Assembly (NCBI GenBank): GCA_031213475.1
Contig: JARUPZ010000004.1
Location: 1,723,501 to 1,787,500 of the forward strand
DNA: 64,000 nucleotides
Origin: Nereocystis luetkeana
Taxonomy: Eukaryota; Sar; Phaeophyceae; Laminariales; Laminariaceae
Direction: 5' to 3'
The position numbers and the translations under genes were made by a program. Below the pieces are notes generated by a model that was given only the letters and a program-made list of their open reading frames with translations, was not told where the DNA came from and ran no database searches. Every line of letters starts with the position of its first letter. The stretch's first letter is position 1. This document shows, piece after piece, positions 46,401 through 58,100 of this stretch.

Positions 46401-49400
46401 GCAAGCATTGCCGCCGATCGTGAGAAGCTCTTCTTCGCCAATTCCATCACCTGTATCGTGGTATGGCGTAAAAGGGGCTCATGCGAGGCAGCAATATGGG
46501 TGCATTGGGAATCGCTTGATATACGGCCAAAACGTTAGACAGAAGAACGTTCGGTCCTGTTTGCTCTCGGCATACTAAAGAGAAACATGCGCTCATTGTG
46601 CAACAGGGCAATAGTTAGGTATTTATACATGTGGGCAGGTGTATTTGATTGGACCGCGTGGTCACGAGGGCGTCGAATTATGTTTGCCGCGTGTGCCAAT
46701 CAACGTGTGGGACAGGTATATTGCACGACTCGAGTATCGTCGCTCGTCAGGCTTTGTATAACGCCAACACCAGTCCGACTTCAATCGAGCATTAAATTGG
46801 AACCCCTCGCGGAGGCGTGTGAGACCCAAGAGCCGAATAACATCCACTTTTTTGTGTTAAGCTTTGAATAGGCTGTGGGATGGACTTGTATCTACGGTAA
46901 AATATAGTGCCGTATCATCTCAACTATTGTGTAACACACATCGGTTATAGCTTAGATTTTTCGCTTGCATGGTGTACGACGATGTGCGACTCGTCGACAT
47001 AGAGTAACACATTTTTTAAAAGATTCAATCGGGACTTGTGCGTGTTAAGTTGCCAAAAGCAAGCTTTGACGAGATTGTCTACGGCAGTAATATGACCGAA
47101 TTTGCCGTGAGGGGAGTACACCGTTTTCACCATAGGACATAGACCACTTCGGCGGGTGGTTCTGTGGCCGCCTTGTAGTTGGGTTTCAGGTTTGGTGATT
47201 GGTGCGGTTCTGGACTCCCTTACATACGGAATGTACCTCAACCTTATTTGTTTGTTAATACCACCGAGGCTCAAGACTGGAACGATAACAGGGCAGTCTC
47301 TCGCGCGAGCGGCGTTTAGCCGCGGCCCACGGAGGGCCTAGAATTGATCCTCCTGAAAAGCAAAGCCATGGTAAGGGTGGTTCTTTACTTTCTGGGCTCG
47401 TCACATGATAAGCTCTGTCTCATACGAAACATGAAATCGAAGACGTGTATTTGCGCAGCCCGACCAAAGTTTCCATTCGCTATCAGACACCTCCGTAGTC
47501 CATAATTTCAGGAGCTCAACTGGCGAGACGATCTTAAATCTAACCGAACCCTCGACCTAATACGCACCTGTGGAAGAAACTGATACTTATATTGGGCACA
47601 TAACAGCTTTGCCGTGGCTGCAATTTCACCGAAGCCGCTAAAAACTCACCCGCCCCCACAGCAAACACGACTACTCCCTCCGCCCTGGCTGCATCTGCCG
47701 CCGTTGCTGTGGCGTTTGAAATACTTTCGCTTTGCCCGCCGGTGATGACGACCATGAACGATGCCGTTGCAGGGTTAGCGGCTAGGGACTCGCGACCTTC
47801 GTCGATGCCGATGGAGTTCGTCGTGCCCCCCCCAGATTGGCCATCGAAATCCACAAAATTGTTAAAGTCTTCAGCGGAAAGGAACGTTCCGGCTCCAAAA
47901 AGATGCGTTCCGGGTGCGACCAAAATTGAGTACTCCACGTATGACGCTGTCCCTCCGTTTTCGAACAGATTTCGCTCTGCGAAGGCGGCGACGACTTCCT
48001 TCGCGAAACCCTGCTCCAGCACAATGTCAGCTGGGTGGAGGCTGAACGATCCATCGAGAATGATGGCGAGGTTGACCTGCCAGAACAGACCCAAATACCG
48101 ATCATGTAGCTTGTTGTGGAAATAAATATAGTAGTAGAACGACTGCGCAATGGGGGCCACTTTTCGCCGGTACTTACGCCGCAGGTTGCCGACACCCATG
48201 CTCTGGGTTGCCGGTACCCCAAGCTCCGGGATGGGGAGAACCGGATAAGGAGTTGTGCATACCGGCACATAACATTATCGAGTATAGTGTAGACTTGACA
48301 CGGGAAAAAATGAGAATTACCGGTAAATACATTTTCCCGTTATCGACCCATGGCGCGCCAGCCGAAATGTCGAGATAACTCCCGCTGACATCGCGGTCCA
48401 AAGCCCGATACCAAAAAGCGATCCGGTAACGCGGCGGTGGGGTAGGTGCACTAATCTGGCCGGTATCGCACTGCAACGTGAAAGGCTTTTTTTCTCGACC
48501 CATATTTTTTTTTTCGAAAAAAGAGAAAAAAAACAGTACTGGGTCCAGGTCTAATTCATCCGAATGTATGTGAGGAGTTTTCCGACATTCATATTGCCAG
48601 TTTTGTAATTCAATCTCCACAGCTGGAGCCCGGAAAACGTGGGCTTTTGCCATTTATTTGCTCGCTTCAAAATAGATAAAATTAGATTTGCTCCCAAAAA
48701 AAGAATTTTCCCCCCTATACGAGCTGCATTCAAAACTGATGTAAAACAAATATGATAACAACTGTTGTGCCGACCCCCGAAAAGTTGAACATTTTTTTGT
48801 CGGAAAAACGAACTACTCCGACGCATCGACGAAAACTCGATGGTTCGATCCGTCTGAAACAGAGCCTTCCGGCAATACCTGGTATATTTTATGTCGGAAA
48901 ATAGGTGACCACATCAGAACAATTCAATATATGAATGTCGAACGTCTAAAAAAATTGTTCTGCCTGGACTGAACAACAACAGGCAGAATTTATCCAATTA
49001 TGGGCCCGCGTCACCATTGTTTGTACCGGTCGACTTCCACACAGAGCACACCCAGTGTCGGTCCCTGTTCTCGCCGATTCTTCTTCAACCGCACTAATCG
49101 ACAGATACAAGCTCTTTGGTTTGTAGGCACAGCAGTATTACGTGGCATGGTAGGGAAAAGAGCAGGCAATACAATGCCATGCCATCGTACTCGACACTAC
49201 AGGCACGACATACACATTTTATCCATTATTATGCGCCGAAAGATAGAACGAACGAAAACACGAACTAAGAAAACTGAAAGTTCCATTTTATTGGTGTGCG
49301 TACACTGTAATACAGTATTACTGGTAGAGTAGTGCTAATAGTCCAGTCTACAGCTACTCGTACGTCTACCGGGTATCCCGTACGGAGCTGTTCTGATTGC

Positions 49401-49618
49401 GCTAGCCCTGGCGAAGTTTGTGCCCAAACCCACTCACTCACCGTATTTGCCTGTACCGATGTCTCTCCTTCCAGAGTGAATGTCAAGGTGGCATCGTCGC
49501 ACGGGCACGGCGAAAGGCTCGTGGCGTTCAGCCGAACGCATGATGCTGATTGGCCCATCACACTGGCCACGGCCAGCGCGCTCAGCGCACCCACCATTTT
49601 TATCTTCGACGTCGCCAT
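43492..49618 (-). CDS. secreted von Willebrand A / WSC domain protein, at least six exons
   Basis: A predicted extracellular-matrix or adhesion protein. Exons read leftwards: 49,618-49,442, 48,470-48,321, 48,076-47,650, 46,450-46,364, 44,412-43,922 and 43,552-43,492. Every junction is GT-AG and in phase. Residues 1-24 are a signal peptide. The vWA domain covers about 110-280: MIDAS DGSFS at 117-121, GGGTTNS at 191-197, ITGGQS at 220-225, then FAVGAG continuing across the splice into DGIGEEELLTIGG. A Cys-containing beta-rich stretch follows, then a Lys/Arg-rich linker (about 394-415) and the start of a WSC domain (KYLGCY at 417, HMTAQ, then TCADSCNSSGWEYFA). The third MIDAS position is Gly (222) where Asp is usual. 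The 3' end is unresolved: the last exon ends in phase 1 and a candidate next exon lies at 41,484-41,443. A diverged SINE sits in the intron at about 45 kb. Confidence 0.8.
43553..43921 (-). other. intron between the two WSC exons
   Basis: A 369-base GT-AG intron (CACAG/gtgaga to gtcctcag/ACG) that splits the WSC domain after MTAQ. Nothing else is seen in it. Confidence 0.65.
44413..46363 (-). other. intron of the vWA/WSC gene with old SINE
   Basis: A 1.95 kb phase-1 GT-AG intron (GAGG/gtaagc to atcgtcag/CG). It contains a diverged SINE body at 45,080-45,250. A 168-codon open frame on the other strand (45,719-46,225) shows no known family and is treated as chance. Confidence 0.65.
45080..45250 (-). 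mobile_element. old SINE body in a vWA/WSC intron
   Basis: Diverged match including GGGGTCACAGAGCAGGCTCT and CGTCGACTCGCGTCGAA. No head or tail is recognisable. Confidence 0.55.
46451..47649 (-). other. intron inside the vWA domain
   Basis: A 1.2 kb phase-1 GT-AG intron (GCGG/gtgagt to cgatacag/GT). It interrupts the vWA fold just after FAVGA; the spliced reading FAVGAGDGIGEEELL confirms both sites. No repeat was recognised in it. Confidence 0.75.
49130..49300 (-). repeat. dispersed repeat B, partial inverted copy
   Basis: On the + strand ACAATGCCATGCCATCGTAC and CTACAGGCACGACATACACA are the complement of the B core. It lies just inside intron 1 and past exon 1 of the vWA/WSC gene's 5' end, at 49.1-49.3 kb. 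Confidence 0.5.
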
Positions 49619-50728
49619 CGCAATACGCACAGGAGTCAGTGTATTGTCTATGCGCCTACCTGCTTGTTGTTTGGGAAGGAAGTTCAGACGGATTTCTCCT
49701 ACGATATAACCTATCCGGGCGAGAGGTCTCGTCGAACCTTCGCGGAGGGAGAGACCCTCGTTATAGCATCTCACATGAGGTATGACCGTTCCAAACGGTT
49801 AAAGACACGTTCGCATTTTCTTATTGTAAAAAAGGGACAAGCAGGCCTCCCACGATACTGTAGATCTTGGTACAATCTATTTGGTATCCCGATTGGCGTG
49901 TGATAGGCTCGTAGCTGATGTGTACGCCTAGACTCGATTGCCGATGGCCGGTCAATGCAAAGTCGATGTTCGAGGCGAATGTATTCATGATTAGTAGGTG
50001 GATTGGTAAGAGAAGCTTTAATAGACACAAAGAAGAAGATGGTAAGTCACAGTGTTGATCGATTTCTCAGCCTGAAGCTGATGGCGAGCAAAGAAAGGTA
50101 AAGTGATCTCAAAGGGGGGCGGTGCGCGTGTGCGCTCACAGCTCGCAGCAAAGGACGGCCCCTAGACTTCGTTTGAAAAACAAACACACGAGGGAAAGGA
50201 AACGCCCTTGTACATTCATTCGTCAGTGCCATGAAAAGCAACACGGAGACCCCGGTTTTACGGCAACGATCAATATCTCTTGGGGTACGCACTCGTGACG
50301 TATGTTGTTACTTCAATCATAACAAAGCATTCTGCTGCTGGTCGCGCAACCATACTCCAGATGTACTATCTACCAGATGTGATTACCGTACGCACGTAAA
50401 TACTAAATGGGCTGCTGTAAATTATGTATGTACGTACTTGTACTACTACTGCAGTTATTCCTAATACTATTAATACTTGTTGATACCTATTCTGCAATGT
50501 GCACGAGAGCTCAGCAGTCGCAATGAAAGACAGTTAGTTGCTGCTGTATTCAACAAACTCTAACAACACCCACAGGCTGGAAAACTGACTGTTGTTGTAG
50601 GATGACTAAAGTTTTATCGAGTAACGACTATGATGGCTACTGACAAGGACCAGCGTCTTCTTCCATCACAAAATTCGTCGACGGGCGAATCAGGACTGGT
50701 ACTATTATTGCCCCGAAATCATCCGATG
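49619..50728. other. upstream region of the vWA/WSC gene
   Basis: Probably its promoter and 5' UTR. About 49,920-49,960 weakly resembles 62,268-62,310 (TAGACTCGATTRCCGATG). Confidence 0.35.
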
Positions 50729-51003
50729 GTCGGACTTTGACTTTATTTGCAAAAATAAAAAAGGATTCAATTGTTGAGAGCGCCTTGCATGCAGCGTGGG
50801 TAGGCACAATTTGATGCGAGTCGACGAGGGAAGAAATGTCTGAAATATTCTCGCGATAGAAATGAAGGCACGTACCGTAGCGGGAATGGGGTAGAAGAGC
50901 CTGCTATGTGACCCCGGATCCGAGTTACGAGCTGGAAGGAGAGAGAGAAGAAAATGTGCGAAGATGAATGGGATGAGAACAAAAAAAAATATATATATAT
51001 ATA
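50729..51003 (+). mobile_element. SINE copy, + strand, head missing
   Basis: Begins within the body (GGTCGGACTTTGACTTTATT) and ends in an A run followed by (TA)n at about 50,981-51,003. It is very similar to the 17-18 kb copies, which argues for recent activity. Confidence 0.75.
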
Positions 51004-51499
51004 GCGCCAACATGGGCATTGTGCAGGATTCTCATGACAACATTCCGCAAATTGAGCATTGTTTTGGAAGCGAACCGGGAGGTTAGTTATTCCTGAGGTT
51101 TGGGAATACTCGCGGATGCAGTATGTGGTTGATAACCCTTTCGTTTATAGACTCACATTTTTCTCATGGTTGCGTCCTGGCCGTAAGCGCGACATATGTC
51201 ATGCTGCGGCAAAGGGGTGTTGACTCGCAGACGATTGAAGCGATTGGCCTAAGTTTCAGCCCCATTTGCATTTTTTAAGATAGATGTAGATGTGTAGGTC
51301 TGTCAGTTGAGTGGACTTTCTGTTTCGTCGGTTGCTCGATCGTTTGGTCTCGCGATCTTGTAGATTGCCGGAGTAGTTCTGGAGGTAGGTGTGTGCTACA
51401 TGCTGTAGCTAAGTCACTTTTCGGATACATACATACACACGTGGTTTTGGCTGTGGACCTGTGTTCGTTTTTTGTTTTTTATGTACGGATACTTTCCAA

Positions 51500-51830
51500 T
51501 AACTGGTAGTACTCTCCTTAATATCACTGCAATATAATCCCGGATGAAAGGGTATTGAATCCCAGGTGATACCCGATATTCCTCGCATGATTTCGGCGGA
51601 TCCCCCAATCCGTACCGAAACGTTACTGGAAAATGTTGCCGGATGATAATGAGTATCAAAATGAAACGATTTTCAATATCGGAGCTATGTTCACGAGAGA
51701 TAACGACAACCGAATGATGCCATTGAACATGATTCTCCAGTGATGTCCAATATCTCTGGCATGATGGCGGAGTTCCCTTTCGGAATATGGCTGACCTAGA
51801 ATTCCGGGGGTGTCACAAGGTGAGAAGGCG
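51500..51830 (+). repeat. degenerate satellite, left block
   Basis: Diverged units with ACTGGAAAATGTTGCCGGAT, GAGTATCAAAATGA and GGCGGATCCCCCA; related to the block at 53.4-54.1 kb. Confidence 0.5.
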
Positions 51831-52299
51831 GAACAAAGGCCTTCCTATGGATTGGAGACCATGTTAGGTTGGCTGGTGCCTACCGCTGCCGCTGATGTTG
51901 TAGCGCTGCTGTATCGCGCGGATGCTTCAGAATTGGGAAGCAAGTGGAGTGTGGAATCCAGCTCCTTGTATTCAGGATAGCTCATCCACATGAGAACACA
52001 CCGGCACATGTACTGTAGTAGCAATATTATACTCGTAGCTGTCACTACTTTAGAACAGACCTTGGAGTATGGCTACTACTACTGTTGCACCATGGACGCC
52101 ACGACGTCAAAAGCTAAAGATAAACATATATATATGCCAGTGTAGAGACGCCAACACGCCACGCCCCCGTTGGTGGTTGTCACAAGGGAAGGAGCTTCAA
52201 GCGTGGCTGTTGTACCGTGGCTGCCTATAGTATATATGGCCTGCTTCGGGCTGTGATATGTCATGAACAGCAGCAAAGCAGCACAGCAGCCGAGTGAAA

Positions 52300-53090
52300 T
52301 ATAGTTGTACCCCGGCCTCGAAATTGGGCACCGGGTACCCGACCGGGTGGGGGGCGGTTGAGGCGGAACCGAAACCGGGTACCCGGGTCTCGGCAGACAC
52401 GGGTATCCGGGTACCCGGGTTACCATACACTCTTTGCTCCCCTTTTTGCGTTTGAGAGGCGTGGTAAGGCGGACACGGGTACCGGGGTACCCGGGTTACC
52501 ATACTCTATTTGCTCCCCTTGTAGCTTTGGAGCGGCGGCGGTGTAAGGAAACTCAGGTACTATTCGGACGGGTATTCTCTATTCTCGGTTTGTAGTCTGC
52601 AGGGAGCGAGAGGCGAGAGTCTAGAGGCACAGCCGCTGCTAGCAGCTGTGTAAATCGACGTATACCCTATATAGAACAATTGACGGGTACCCGGGTACCC
52701 GGGTAGGAGCGATATTCTCTATTCTCGGTCTGTAGTCTGCAGGGGGCGGGAGGCGAGAGTCTAGAGACACAGCCGCTGCAGTATAAATCAACGTATACCC
52801 CAGTCTTGGGCCTCCATATAGAACAATTGTTGTGCACCCGGGTACCCGGGAAGGAGCGATATTCTCTATTCTCGGTCTGCAGTCTGAAGGAGCGAGAAGC
52901 GAGAGTCTAGAGGCACAGCCGCTGCAGTATACATCAACGCATACCCCAGTCCTGGGCTTCCATATGGAACAATTGACGGGTACCCGGGGTACAAATACCC
53001 GCGGTTCCGTGAGTTGGACCGGTACGGTTGGTTCCGGTTCCGACGGTTCCGGGTACCCGCCACCGGGTACCCGGTTCTCGGTCAGACGGG
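52300..53090 (+). repeat. GGGTACCCGGGTACC minisatellite with 140-bp units
   Basis: Units begin TATTCTCTATTCTCGGTYTG at 52,573, 52,713 and 52,860; between and around them runs of the palindromic GGGTACCCGGGTACCCGGG recur. Flanks (52,320-52,500 and 53,030-53,075) are rich in the same motif. Confidence 0.75.
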
Positions 53091-53379
53091 GTGCAACTCT
53101 AGTGAAATATTATCAGCTTGGATTTTCCATGAACCTGCTTGGCCTTAGCTGGGCGGAACGTCTCCCCGCGATTACGTATTTCCAGATTTTCCGACCTTAA
53201 AGGCCCAGAGCACGCGCCACGGAGCTATTCCGGGGGCCACACTTACTTGCACCGTGGTGGTGTACACCCGAGCTCCCTGTCTGTGTGCCCCGCAGCCGAT
53301 AGCGCGAGGAGAAACCAGCGGCCAGAGTCAAAACTAGGCAGTCTTCCGGAAAAACATCAAGTTGGTACACAGTAATATC

Positions 53380-54060
53380 TGTGGGGAGTATCACCAGCGA
53401 ATGTTCAAGATCAAAAGAAGATGATATTATGATCAATTGCGCAGTAGTTGGGGGATCCCCCGTTAAGTGATATGATAGCACTGGAAAATCACCGGAGGAT
53501 AGGGAATATAAAAAAAAGCAGAAGATACGAAATACCACTGACGGCAGAATCATTTGATATTCAAATATCACTTGCTGCCATATATACAACATCATCATCA
53601 GTGGGGAATGCAACCGGATGTTAAAATTTAAATATGAAAACAAAAATGGTGCCCAATATATCGCTCGCATGGTGGTGGGGGATCCCCCATTACTTACCGT
53701 AGCATTCCTGGGCAATATTTCCTGATGACGTTGCATATCAAAGCGGTATGTGGGTTTAGGGAATCGACGATTTTGCCTACTATTTCATCATTATTAGAAG
53801 GTATCGCCAGGTGATATCGAATGTCGAAAACAAGATGATTTTCTTCTAAATCCTCCTGGAGGTACCCGAAAACGTCGGTACTACTCGTACAAAATAGTGT
53901 TTCCGCAAACCGTTCGGTGTTCCTCCTAGGTGATCTTGGTTGCCGCAAAAGTAAACCGGGGTTCCCGGATGGCGGCTAGGGGTTCGGCGAGGTATGCTGG
54001 GATCCTCCAAGGTATTACGAGATATCGTGAGGCATGATGAGGGGATCCTCCAAGCCTCGG
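53380..54060 (+). repeat. degenerate satellite, right block
   Basis: Repeats of GGGGGATCCCCC with CTGGAAAATCACCGGAGGAT and GATATTC-type words at about 53,450, 53,680 and 54,045. The 179-codon - strand frame here (53,197-53,736) is carried by this repeat. Confidence 0.55.
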
Positions 54061-55680
54061 GGGGGGGGTCCAGGATAGCTAAAGAGACCCCTTAACTCGG
54101 CCTAGCGACAAGCCCCCTCAGGGAAATAATACTAAACTGAAGAAGTTCTCAAGGGCCTGCGGAGGAGTTAGTTTCGAAATCTATCGATGTTTGGCGCGTT
54201 CTACGATGATAGAGGTTCACCCTAAATTTTCTGAGGCTCCTCACTTAAGAAGCTCCATACCTCACCCGAAAACTGACTTCAGCAAAAATCAAATTGCCTC
54301 GCGGCGAATAATCCCATGGCCCGAGTCTACTAAACGTTTTTTTTCGAAATCAAAATTTTTCATGCCGAAGAGTTGGGGTCAAGGGACCCCGGGTGTTTCA
54401 GAAACAAAATTGCGGAAATGTGATACCTCTATCGTAGAACGGGTCATTTTTCCTATTTTTTATCGGATAAAAAATACCGTTTGCAGCGACGCCACCACGA
54501 GCGCTACAGTTAGGATGTGGCCGTCGAACGAAAGTGATACAAGGCTGCGCATGTATGTGTGCCACCCGTCGCCGACACGGAATGGTCTGGGAAACGGGGA
54601 AGGTGTTGAGAGTTGTGTTGAGAGTTTGAAACGCTCAGTTCGGATGCATACAAAAAAACGTTAACGCGGGTGTTCAGGGGCAAATGCAATAATACCAACT
54701 GGTGGCGAGTCGACGGCGCACACATATGCTCCCAGGCCAGACACGAGCAGCCACGCCAAAAGAATTGTGGAGCACGATACTTCTATCATGTGCATGCTGG
54801 TATTACAACGGACACACCTCGCGCTGCCTCTGTGCATGTACATATATATATAATAGATGTCACGATACAGTAAGTAGCAGCAGAGGGGATGACGCCGGTG
54901 AAAATATGTACTTGTTGTGGCGTTGGGCACTTTTCTGGCTTTGAGATTTATTTGTTGCTCTACCCTTTGTTGTTTTCGCCAGTCGTTTCTCTCTTCCTCC
55001 AATAGTCGTTAGACACGCCCGGGGTCGTGCAGCAGGCTCTCCCCCCCCCTCCCCACTACGGTTCGCGTCTTCTCTTTTAATCGCGAGATCACTTCGGACC
55101 TTTCTTATCTCGTACGCTCGCGTCGAATTCGGCGACCGGCTCGAATTCAATTACTTGGTGGTTAATCTGCGTACTTTTTATGTCGGAAGCGAACCCACTA
55201 CATATATCCTGTGATAAGTCCTACTTACTGTGGTGCCTCCCTAAAAAGCACGCACAGGTCAGTCCGCTAAACGTTGTGAGAGCAGGACACGTTTCTTTTC
55301 ATGCAGTACGGCACACAGCAGAAGAAGCTGCATCAGCCCGCAGCTCGCCGAACCCTCAACGCCCAAGCAAAGTACAGCGCCATTGCACAGAGAGACTAGG
55401 GGTAGCCGCTGCTCCTAGTCCTGCTGCTGCTCCTGCCGCGCCTCCCCTGCTTCCCACTGCTGCTGCCTTGTTGCTAGACGAAATCATAATACCGCTGCTG
55501 TTTACGTAGTACCTGGTACGGCAGCTGTTTGTTTGGTGTTCTACCGGCGTGATACACAATAATAGCGAACCATTATCCGTACCCCATTATTTGGGGGGGA
55601 CGCAATTCCTCCCCATATTGTCTTAGATACTACCCTGTAAATTTTTTCGCTGCTGTTGTACCTGCTCACTTGAGGCGAAG
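54061..55680. other. no gene seen apart from an old SINE
   Basis: A 157-codon + frame (54,191-54,664) is unrecognised; its first part (54,225-54,330) is the repeat shared with sulfotransferase intron 2. Confidence 0.4.
54955..55140 (-). mobile_element. old SINE body
   Basis: Diverged match including CCCGGGGTCGTGCAGCAGGC and ATCGCGAGATCACTTCGGAC, in the same order as in the young copies. Confidence 0.55.
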
Positions 55681-56036
55681 TCAGCGTGGGTCGAGCTGTC
55701 GAGTCTCGCGAGGTAACAACCCAATAGCGCTCCCGTGCGAGGGGGAAGATACGTGCGGAACGACACCTACCTGGTACACCACAATGTTCGGAAACAAAAG
55801 TCAGCGTGGGTCGAGCTGTCGAGTCTCGCGAGGTAACAACCAATAGCGCTCCCGTGCGAGGGGGAAGATACGTGCGGAACGACACCTACCTGGTACACCA
55901 CAATGTTCGGAAACAAAAGTCAGCGTGGGTCGAGCTGTCGAGCCTCGCGAGGTAACAACCAATAGCGCTCCCGTGCGACGGGGAAGATACGTGCGGAACG
56001 ACACCTACCTGGTACACCACAATGTTCGGAAACATA
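55681..56036 (+). repeat. tandem array, three near-identical 119-120 bp units
   Basis: Units start TCAGCGTGGGTCGAGCTGTC at 55,681, 55,801 and 55,920 and each contains CTACCTGGTACACCACAATG. Only a few bases differ, so the array is young. Confidence 0.85.
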
Positions 56037-56630
56037 AGGGGCGTTGTTCAAATTGCATGAATATTAAAATGTCCTTATATCCTGACAGAAAGTACAACTA
56101 AAGATTGTAACTCAAACACCTGAAATCGGTACAACTACGTCAAAATCTACAGTCAGTAGTAACGTTCGCTGTGCGTATGATACGTTCGTACTGCTGTAAA
56201 ATCTCTGGGCTCTCGGCGCTCAGAGCATGAGTGAACTTACACTTCCAGCCCGTCTTCGTCTTTGATAACCTCGAAAAAAATCAACAGCTGTGCGATCGAG
56301 GATTTGGTAGGAACACATATTTAATTTGCAAGCTCTGTGTGGTACTTCGATCGCGCAGATACGGTTTTACATGACCTGAAGGAGGAAATACAGTCCGTGT
56401 ATGAGGAAGGAAAAATCTGAAGCTGGGGACGTCAAGGAGTGGGTGTGTGTATATTTTGGAAGAAATATTCATATATTTCGAGGTTGCAGGCGGCTGGTCA
56501 CGAGTGGGCAACTTTTCCGGTGTGCAATTCATACCTGGTATGATTCTTTTTTCAACGTCCCTTTCGGAATATACCAGGGATGTATTTGGATACCACCATC
56601 ATAAAGATGTGTATATATTACAACGCGCTT

Positions 56631-56682
56631 CGCTCCGCGGGCGGCCTACGCCGCCCGCTACGCTCGCTCAGGAAGGAAAACA
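56631..56682. other. GC-rich inverted repeat
   Basis: GCGGGCGGCCTACGCCGCCCGC forms a stem with a short loop, flanked by CGCTTCGCTCCGC and CTACGCTCGCTC. It lies within a 244-codon + strand open frame (56,447-57,181, GTG at its start) that has no family match. Confidence 0.5.
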
Positions 56683-57776
56683 GTACATGAAATTATGCGA
56701 AGCGAACAGAGGTCCACGATTGAGTTTAGTGTTTTCAAAGATCGTAATTGCAAACCGGCGACTTGATAATGCCAAGAGTCCCGCCGCCATGCTTCAGGAA
56801 AAAACAGCTCCGACGTCAGCTTGGATGCCACATATACGCTTCGCGTCGCGGATGTCGTACGTACGTACATACACCCCAGGTAGTGTCCTACTGTCTGTAC
56901 ATATTTTCTTCTTTCGATATGCTCTATGTCTGTACTGTATGCACGAAGAAAGCGAAAGCACAGCACGGCACAGCAGCAAACACAATGAAAATGAAACAGA
57001 AAACTCGGAAAGGAAACAAAATCCCTGTCCCCTCTCGTGTAATATTTTTCTGCCTGATTGGAACACCTTACACCCGGTCGAAAAGAAAAGAAAACAAAAT
57101 AGCACAGAAGAGCTTCTCTCCCAGCCTCGTACGCCGCCCGCCCCTCTCGCGACCACCTCGCTACCGATTCGGTCCGGGTAAAGCTTTGATCACTCTATGC
57201 CACAATCAGCCCCGTCGCCCGCCTCGCGTGAAGCCCGGTGCTCTCCGTGGCCGTCGTTCGCCAGCTCGATAACGTTGGTGTTTAACCTGCACACCTCCCT
57301 CTTTCAACTTCAGCGTGGTCGCAAAAATAAGCACCGCTTGAATATTATCTTGCCCTCCCGAACGACCTTTATAAACTCGTACATACTCTATCAACAATCA
57401 TGAATCGAAGCCAGACAAAGCCCGTTCATGCATCCCTCGTGTCTCGAGGCACACGCGACGCCTAGGCACGAAAGCGGCGACCGCGCTCCTTGCAACCCCC
57501 CCTCTACCCGCCAGCACCCGCTGGCACCCGCGACGGTGCCGGGTCCTCCCGCGATGCCGGGCGCGGAGAACACGCACGCACACGAAACGAAAGAAGAAAA
57601 AAGGAATAAAGGACCGAGAAAACAAAGAACTGCTGGAAAGGTCCGGCAAGTAATGAAAGGAGGCGGTTTGGAAGTGGGAGCTCTGAGAGGCCAGGGATGC
57701 ACCAACCGAGCACGCTCAGGGCTTGTGATCTAAGTATGTAGTTCTATAACGAGAATAAATTTGCTGGGGCGTGCGG

Positions 57777-58100
57777 GGTCCACCTCATTAGTTGGTAAAT
57801 GGGTGGAAGTATAAAGAAAGTTGAACGGAAATCAAATGAAAGAGTCGGACGTCAGATGTGAAAAATTCGAAGCTGTAGTGAAAGCAAATTACATTTTTGA
57901 TGAAAATAGATGGAAATTTACAAATGGAAGCTTCCGTGCGAGTATACTAAAAGTCTAGGCAAGATAAACTTCCATGCATTTCTTCGATAACTTCCATCTA
58001 CGCCTCCATCTACGTCCGCTATAAACTCCATCCACTCCAATAATATGCAAGCACGACTTTCACCTACTTCCACCAACTTTTATTAATTTCCAATGAATTT
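57777..58100 (+). repeat. ACTTCCA-rich dispersed repeat, short copy
   Basis: Starts with GGTCCACCTCATTAGTTGGT and GTAAATGGGTGGAAGT, as the copy at 1,913 does, and continues into ACTTCCATC units. Confidence 0.6.

Noticed and set aside
46275-46538. + strand frame with protein-like composition
   Set aside because: It is the shadow of the - strand vWA exon at 46,450-46,364, whose splice sites and phase fit.
47709-48125. 138-codon + strand frame
   Set aside because: Shadow of the main vWA exon.
56447-57181. 244-codon + strand open frame
   Set aside because: No ATG at its start, no family match, and its middle comes from a GC-rich inverted repeat and A-rich sequence.
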